Shown: positions 59,572-64,000 of the stretch, in pieces | Layout: each line of letters begins with the position of its first letter | Numbering within the stretch: the first letter of the stretch is position 1 | NCBI GenBank assembly: GCA_025201705.1 | Contig: MU616583.1 | Location: forward strand, 35,361 to 99,360 | DNA length: 64,000 bases | From: Dissophora ornata | Lineage: Eukaryota; Mortierellomycota; Mortierellomycetes; Mortierellales; Mortierellaceae | Reading direction: 5' to 3' | Notes under the pieces: generated by a model | What the model was told of the DNA's origin: nothing | Databases searched by the model: none | Seen by the model: only the letters and a program-made list of their open reading frames with translations | Position numbers and translations under genes: made by a program

Positions 59572-60924
59572 CAGTGGTTATATGTGCAGCTGAAGGGCCA
59601 GAGGGGCCAAGAAGATGGTGTAGGGTCCGAAGCAGAAGGAAAAATAAATCGAATTCCGGAGGTAATGATGTGTGTCACGGGTGGTTGAATGAAAATCTTT
59701 GGTGAAATGGCTGATGGATGGCGTTGCAGCGGCAGGTGTGGATGGAGTTGTTATTGCAGATGCTATGGTTGGGGTGGCCCGGTGTGAAGAGACATTATCC
59801 TTTTCTTATTTAGAGTGATGAGAGACAGGCACGGTCTGCGACGGAAATAACAAGGGAGGCGAGCTGTGGATGAACGAGAATGCGGGTGCAGGCGCTGTGA
59901 TGCGTCGGGGAGGGGATGCAGGGGTCAGGAGAATGAGGGGCGATGGGGAACAAAGAGAGGGGGCGATGGGCGATGGACAGTGGGGATGAAGGGAAGGGTG
60001 GAGACAACGGTGTCAAAACGATGCTCGCTCGTCTGGTCCAAGGCTCTGTCTTTCTTTGTTCCGTGTTTGAGTGTGTGAAGCAAGCAACGGCGGCAATAAC
60101 CGAGCTGGCGTCTTCTGCGACCGCTGCTGCTCCTGCCTCCGCCCCTCCTCCTCCTCCTCCTCTCACTCTCCCTCGTGCTGCCCCAGCTCCCAACTGGGCC
60201 GTATACCGCCTGCCATCATAGCCATGCCAAAGGTAGTCCTCATGCAGATCCACAATCCCCAATGCACCACCTCCGCGGTTTTTCATGGCGGTGCCCAGAT
60301 CTGATCAACAGCCTCTGCTTCTTTGCCTGATCTGATTCTGCAGCAGACTCTTGCCCCGAATTCGAATCTTGCTCGAGCCAGCAAGGTCCGTCTCGCAAAT
60401 GCAATGGATGTGTCGCATGTCATAAGACCTATTCTCAGAGTCAGTTGAACTCAAACAAAAGCCCACGGCCGTCTTGTCTCCTTTCAATCCACAGCTCACT
60501 TCGGCCCAGTTGAATGAGATCCTTTTATCGCGCAAGGAGTTCACTCCTGACAGGTACAGGTGTTACATCGATCCCTCTCTCTCCTGTCACCGGCTCCCCA
60601 ACGCCTCTCCTTTAAAAAAAAAAAAAAAAGCCCTGGCCTGCCGTGGCACTGTAGCAGCATCCTAGTCATCCTAGTCTACGCCCCATTGCGCGTGCCGTGT
60701 GCTTACGGTGTTAGATGTTGAGCGTGCAATATACCATACATACTTGTCCACAAATGAAAACCTGTTTACTCTTTGGACAGCCCACCGTCAAGACTAACCA
60801 TCAATGACCCCAGCCAAGACTAAACATCTCTCCACATTTATTACCATGCATTTTCAATATATCGTCCACCGCTCTCCTACTTTTTGGATTTCTTATTACA
60901 TTTCATTTCTCTCCTCGAGTAAAG
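59572..60924. other. Divergent region between RasGEF (-) and NAA40 (+)
   Basis: About 1.35 kb. A CCTCCT-rich patch lies at 60110-60190. A 158-residue minus-strand frame (59810-60286) is Gly/Ala-rich and lacks family similarity, so I do not call it. An A run is at 60614-60628. The first exon or exons of NAA40 must lie in the right part. Confidence 0.45.
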
Positions 60925-61960
60925 GTATCCCGATTGTGCTCTTTCCGCCGTTGCGTACCACATCGATGACCTCCCTCCTGCACTCCGCTCATTTGCAATC
61001 GATCTGGTCGAGTCCAATATGAAAGAACTGTAAGGATGTACTTCCGAGCACATGCCATATGAGTTGCATGTGGTCATCATCAAATGCCAAACCACATGCC
61101 TGATCATGGATATCAACCGTTTCCCAGGTACACGAAATCAAAGGATGGCTGGTGCAGGGAGGACAAGGAGGACGAGATGCAAGACACCGCCTCCCGGTAC
61201 CTCATTGCCTTCCACAACGAGCTGCCCGTCGGCATGGTTCATTTCCAGTTTGTAGAGGAGGAGACCATGACTGACAGGGATGCCGAGGTTGCTTACTGGT
61301 AACGTTCTCTCGACCCTGACAAGGCCAAGGCCCGTCGATTACTGTAGTTCCATTTGGATGCGAGGAAGAGTGCCACCTCGTGTAACCTGACAAAGCTGCG
61401 TTGCCTACGTTACATAGTTTCGAGATCCAGGTCGTGCCTGAGTACCAGCGCCGAGGAATAGGCGCTTACCTGATTGGCCTCCTAGAGATCATTGGAAGGT
61501 CAGCAGAGATGGAGAAGGTTATGTTGACCGTCTTTAAAGGTGCGTGTAGCCTTCAAACCATAATCACATCTGGACCAATCCTGTTCTCTTGGGTGTCAAG
61601 AAACAATCACGATCTCCACCAACCAACTTGTCCGCCCATGCCAATTGTTCTGATCCAGTATCCTCCCCTTCTTTTTCCTTCTCTGGCACCATTTTCTACT
61701 CTATCTATACCGACTACAGCTAACAAGAACGCGATCAAGTTTTACACTGACCAGTTGCAGTAAGTTCCTCCCTTTGCTCAAAGCTTTCCAGCCATTTTTC
61801 ACCATGAAACTCGTGCGTAAATTTTAATACGATCTTGCCTGTCCTTGATGTTTACCCTCAAAGATACCAGTACGACGAGATCTCGCCTTGCGTGTGCCTG
61901 ACGCGTGGAAGAGCTTCGCGCTTTGACTACGAGATTCTCAGCAAGGCATTATTGTCATAG
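60925..61960 (+). CDS. NAA40: N-alpha-acetyltransferase 40 (NatD), 5' exon not located
   Basis: Five exons traced: 60925-61029, 61128-61298, 61418-61539, 61720-61759 and 61864-61960; the phases agree with each other. NatD acetylates the N-terminal Ser of histones H4 and H2A. Family text is seen in FAIDLVESNMKELY, DGWCREDKEDEM, RYLIAFHNELPVGMVHFQF, YCFEIQVVPEYQRRGIGAYL (RRGIGA is the acetyl-CoA-binding motif), EKVMLTVFKANKNAIKFY and DYEILSKAL at the C-terminus. The first traced exon opens in phase 2 after AAAG, so at least one upstream exon with the start codon is missing; ATG 60804 was considered but offers no donor in the right phase. The visible 178 residues hold the GNAT fold nearly complete. 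Confidence 0.88.
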
Positions 61961-62715
61961 AAAGCTCGAGCAGTAATGAACCCCATATTAGACTGCATGT
62001 TTATACAGTGGTGATAGCCGGTTTGAAGATGACGTGCATTGCTAACATGCGAGTAAACCAAAAAAAAAAAAAAAAAAATTGACGCGTCGGGTATTTCGCG
62101 AAGGCTAATTGTGCCGTGTCCAGACAGTTGGCTGGAAAAGCGCCTGCATGCAATGCACCTCCTTGATGTGCTAGATGGCAGTGAATGCATTCAGATGCAG
62201 AACGCAAAAGTACAAATAAAAATATACATTTCAGGGGCACAAGGATATCGCCCGCAGCAGTGCGAGCTCAATGATGGCGCATTTACATTCGGTGTTTTCT
62301 TATTGCAGATGAAACCACAGAAGGGAGCATCGGGTCCCGAAGCATTGACCGCGCCTTTTTTTATTGTATTTTTTTTCATTTTTCATATACATATTTTTTG
62401 CCGCCAAAACAACGCGATAACTCAACAGTGGTCAAGTTATTATCTGATGCAGCTGTGACAAGACGTGAATATCGCCAAGGGGGTCGTTCAGTTACCATTG
62501 ATATCATCAAGATCCCTTTCCCCATCAGAACATTTGAGGACACAGCGCCAATCGATCTGCAATCTGCGACAAGATCGCCATCGATGCGAAATTGCGAGGA
62601 GATGCTCTCTGCATGAAAATTTACGCCGCATGCGTTCGCGGAGTAGAGCAGAAAGGAGTAGAAGACTATGGAGCTCGGACCAATTCTGCAGGGCGATGGA
62701 AAGAAATAAATAAAT

Positions 62716-62806
62716 AAAACTATCAAAACTATCAAAACTATCAAAACTATCAAAACTACCAAAACTACCAAAACTACCAAAACTACCAAAACTACCAAAA
62801 CAACAA
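62716..62806. repeat. 9-bp minisatellite
   Basis: Tandem units TATCAAAAC (about four) pass into TACCAAAAC (about five), a two-variant array. Confidence 0.9.
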
Positions 62807-63039
62807 CTGAACAGGATAAAATGAAAGACGCATGGCAGATGGCAGATTAATGCGATAATGCGAAATAGCCATTGTTGAGAGTCAGCAATGGAAGACAATT
62901 GGCAGCAATTGAGGACAACAAACACAAGAGCAACAGCTCTTTCTGCAACAACGAAATTTTTTTAGCAGTAAAAACGGCGACGGTCGTGGTACCTAAGGCG
63001 CTGTATTGTATGATTATGTTTATTGTTGATGCAGAGATA

Positions 63040-63071
63040 GAAAAAGAGAGAGAGAGAGAAAGAAAGAGAGA
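63040..63071. repeat. GA/GAAA microsatellite
   Basis: GAGAGAGAGAGAAAGAAAGAGAGAG-type run on the plus strand. Confidence 0.85.
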
Positions 63072-64000
63072 GCTTTCGACACTGTTGTGAGGAGTGCATT
63101 CTTATTTACAATTCTTGACTAGCAAACTCATGTATGCCTGACAAATCCTTATAACGAGAGCCAGCCATGACATCTTGCTCTCGAGACAGCTTACCTATCG
63201 AGGACGCGTGTGGTTGGTCAGTTCGGGGGCCTTTTTTATTTTTGAACGTGCGAACTTGCTCAACGGGCTTTACAAAAGGCAAAGAGCGAGAGCGAGAGTC
63301 AGAAACAGGAGAGCAATCCGGAGCAACGATGGTCTCACCGACCCTGACGGTGATATGCGAGCAACGAGAGCAGGACCAGCGCCTAGATTAGTGGCGGGTG
63401 AGCCAATCACGGTTGAGTCGCATCAATTGCGAGTGGATTAGGGTTATACGCTTCCTGGGCCATACGGCCGCGTCTGGTTTGCCTAAGATGGGGACAATGC
63501 GACTCGTTGACAGCGGCTCTGGATCTTGTTCCTAATCCTATCCTTGCGCGATCTCGGGAACAACGGTCAGCTCTACGATCCCCTCCTGATGGTCGTCAAG
63601 AACGAGGAATGGTTCTGGGCGACAACAGGCGCATGCTTTTCATTCTGGCACTGTCGCATGGGTGATGTTGACAGACATCGCCTGCTTTTTTGTACTCTGT
63701 TTACTGTTTTCTTTCATCGTCGTCGTTACTCACTTCCAACTCCTTTTCTTTTTCCCTTTTCCCTTTCCTCCTCCCCCCCCCGCCGCCTTCCCTTGCTTCC
63801 ATTGCTTACATTATCTTTCGTTACAGCGAGTCCCGTTTTGACGTCCACCGCACACTCCTCGCCACGCACTGTGCCTCGTCTCGTTAAAACTCTTTTATAT
63901 TTTCCCTCCTTTTTTTTATTGCCGTGTTTCTCGAAACCCGCCCTCGGACCTCGCCTTCACTCCTCCTCCTCCTCCTCTCTTTGCACCTAATCGCCAACCC

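Larger units (their letters stand above)
61961..64000. other. Right-end region, no gene assigned
   Basis: About 2 kb. It holds an A run (62060-62078), a 9-bp minisatellite, a GA microsatellite (63040-63071) and, at 63690-64000, a strongly pyrimidine-rich strand with a run of C at 63773-63781. This looks like the promoter or leader of a plus-strand gene beyond the edge. A frame at 63526-63640 (QLYDPLLMVVKNEEWFW) looks protein-like but is too short to call. Confidence 0.4.

Noticed and set aside
59810..60286. 158-residue minus-strand Gly/Ala-rich frame
   Set aside because: Composition follows the CCTCCT-rich DNA; no domain, no splice link to RasGEF found.
63440..63450. Telomere-like TTAGGG word
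   Set aside because: A single occurrence, not repeated.
1..64000. CRISPR arrays, bacterial operons, rRNA genes
   Set aside because: None seen. Direct repeats are tandem without spacers, and all genes have eukaryotic structure.

Overview
The window is nuclear DNA of a filamentous fungus. Genes are broken by many short introns (about 60-280 nt, GT-AG with CTAAC-type branch sites and two probable GC-AG introns), with small intergenic gaps and poly-T/CT-rich promoters. The gene set (a complete WDR91-type protein, a GCP3 gamma-tubulin complex subunit, a YPD1-type phosphotransfer protein, a piggyBac relic and a family of secreted LPMO-like proteins) points to an early-diverging lineage. My best guess is Mortierellomycota, but this is inferred from protein character, not from a marker gene.

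Layout, left to right: a homeodomain factor cut by the left edge (+); a dead piggyBac fragment; GCP3 in 11 exons with a 10-N assembly gap in one intron (+); a class III CoA-transferase gene that looks dead (+); an LPMO-like relic and two intact LPMO-like genes (-); a long gene-poor stretch with a 20-bp minisatellite and one small coiled-coil gene (+); anthranilate synthase component I (-); ribosomal protein eL43 (-); a third LPMO-like gene (-); a taurine-type Fe(II)/2-oxoglutarate dioxygenase (-); a Dal5-type MFS permease (+); a Q-rich Cid1-type nucleotidyltransferase (-); a sugar-lactone oxidase-like flavoprotein (-); COX6A (-) and BRX1 (+) sharing a short divergent promoter; the WDR91 homologue (-); a YPD1-type HPt protein (-); a long gap; an ATF/CREB-type bZIP factor (-); a 4 kb gene-free stretch with a foldback element; a large decayed gene with nuclease-like motifs (-); a CXXC zinc-finger ORF (+); a RasGEF (-); and NAA40/NatD (+).

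There is no single operon-like system. Themes that recur are secreted polysaccharide attack (three LPMO-like genes plus a relic, two sharing an identical 15-bp TATA segment) and nutrient handling (taurine-type dioxygenase and Dal5-type permease as neighbours). Gene decay is also concentrated in a few places. The CoA-transferase (one nonsense codon, one 1-nt deletion) and the 50.0-54.6 kb gene (one nonsense codon, about four frameshifts) are broken, while long multi-exon neighbours (GCP3 849 aa, WDR91 724 aa, RasGEF 951 aa, nucleotidyltransferase 901 aa) stay perfectly in frame. This argues against a generally error-ridden assembly. Exon joins were worked out by hand from splice sites, phase and family similarity and have not been tested against transcripts.
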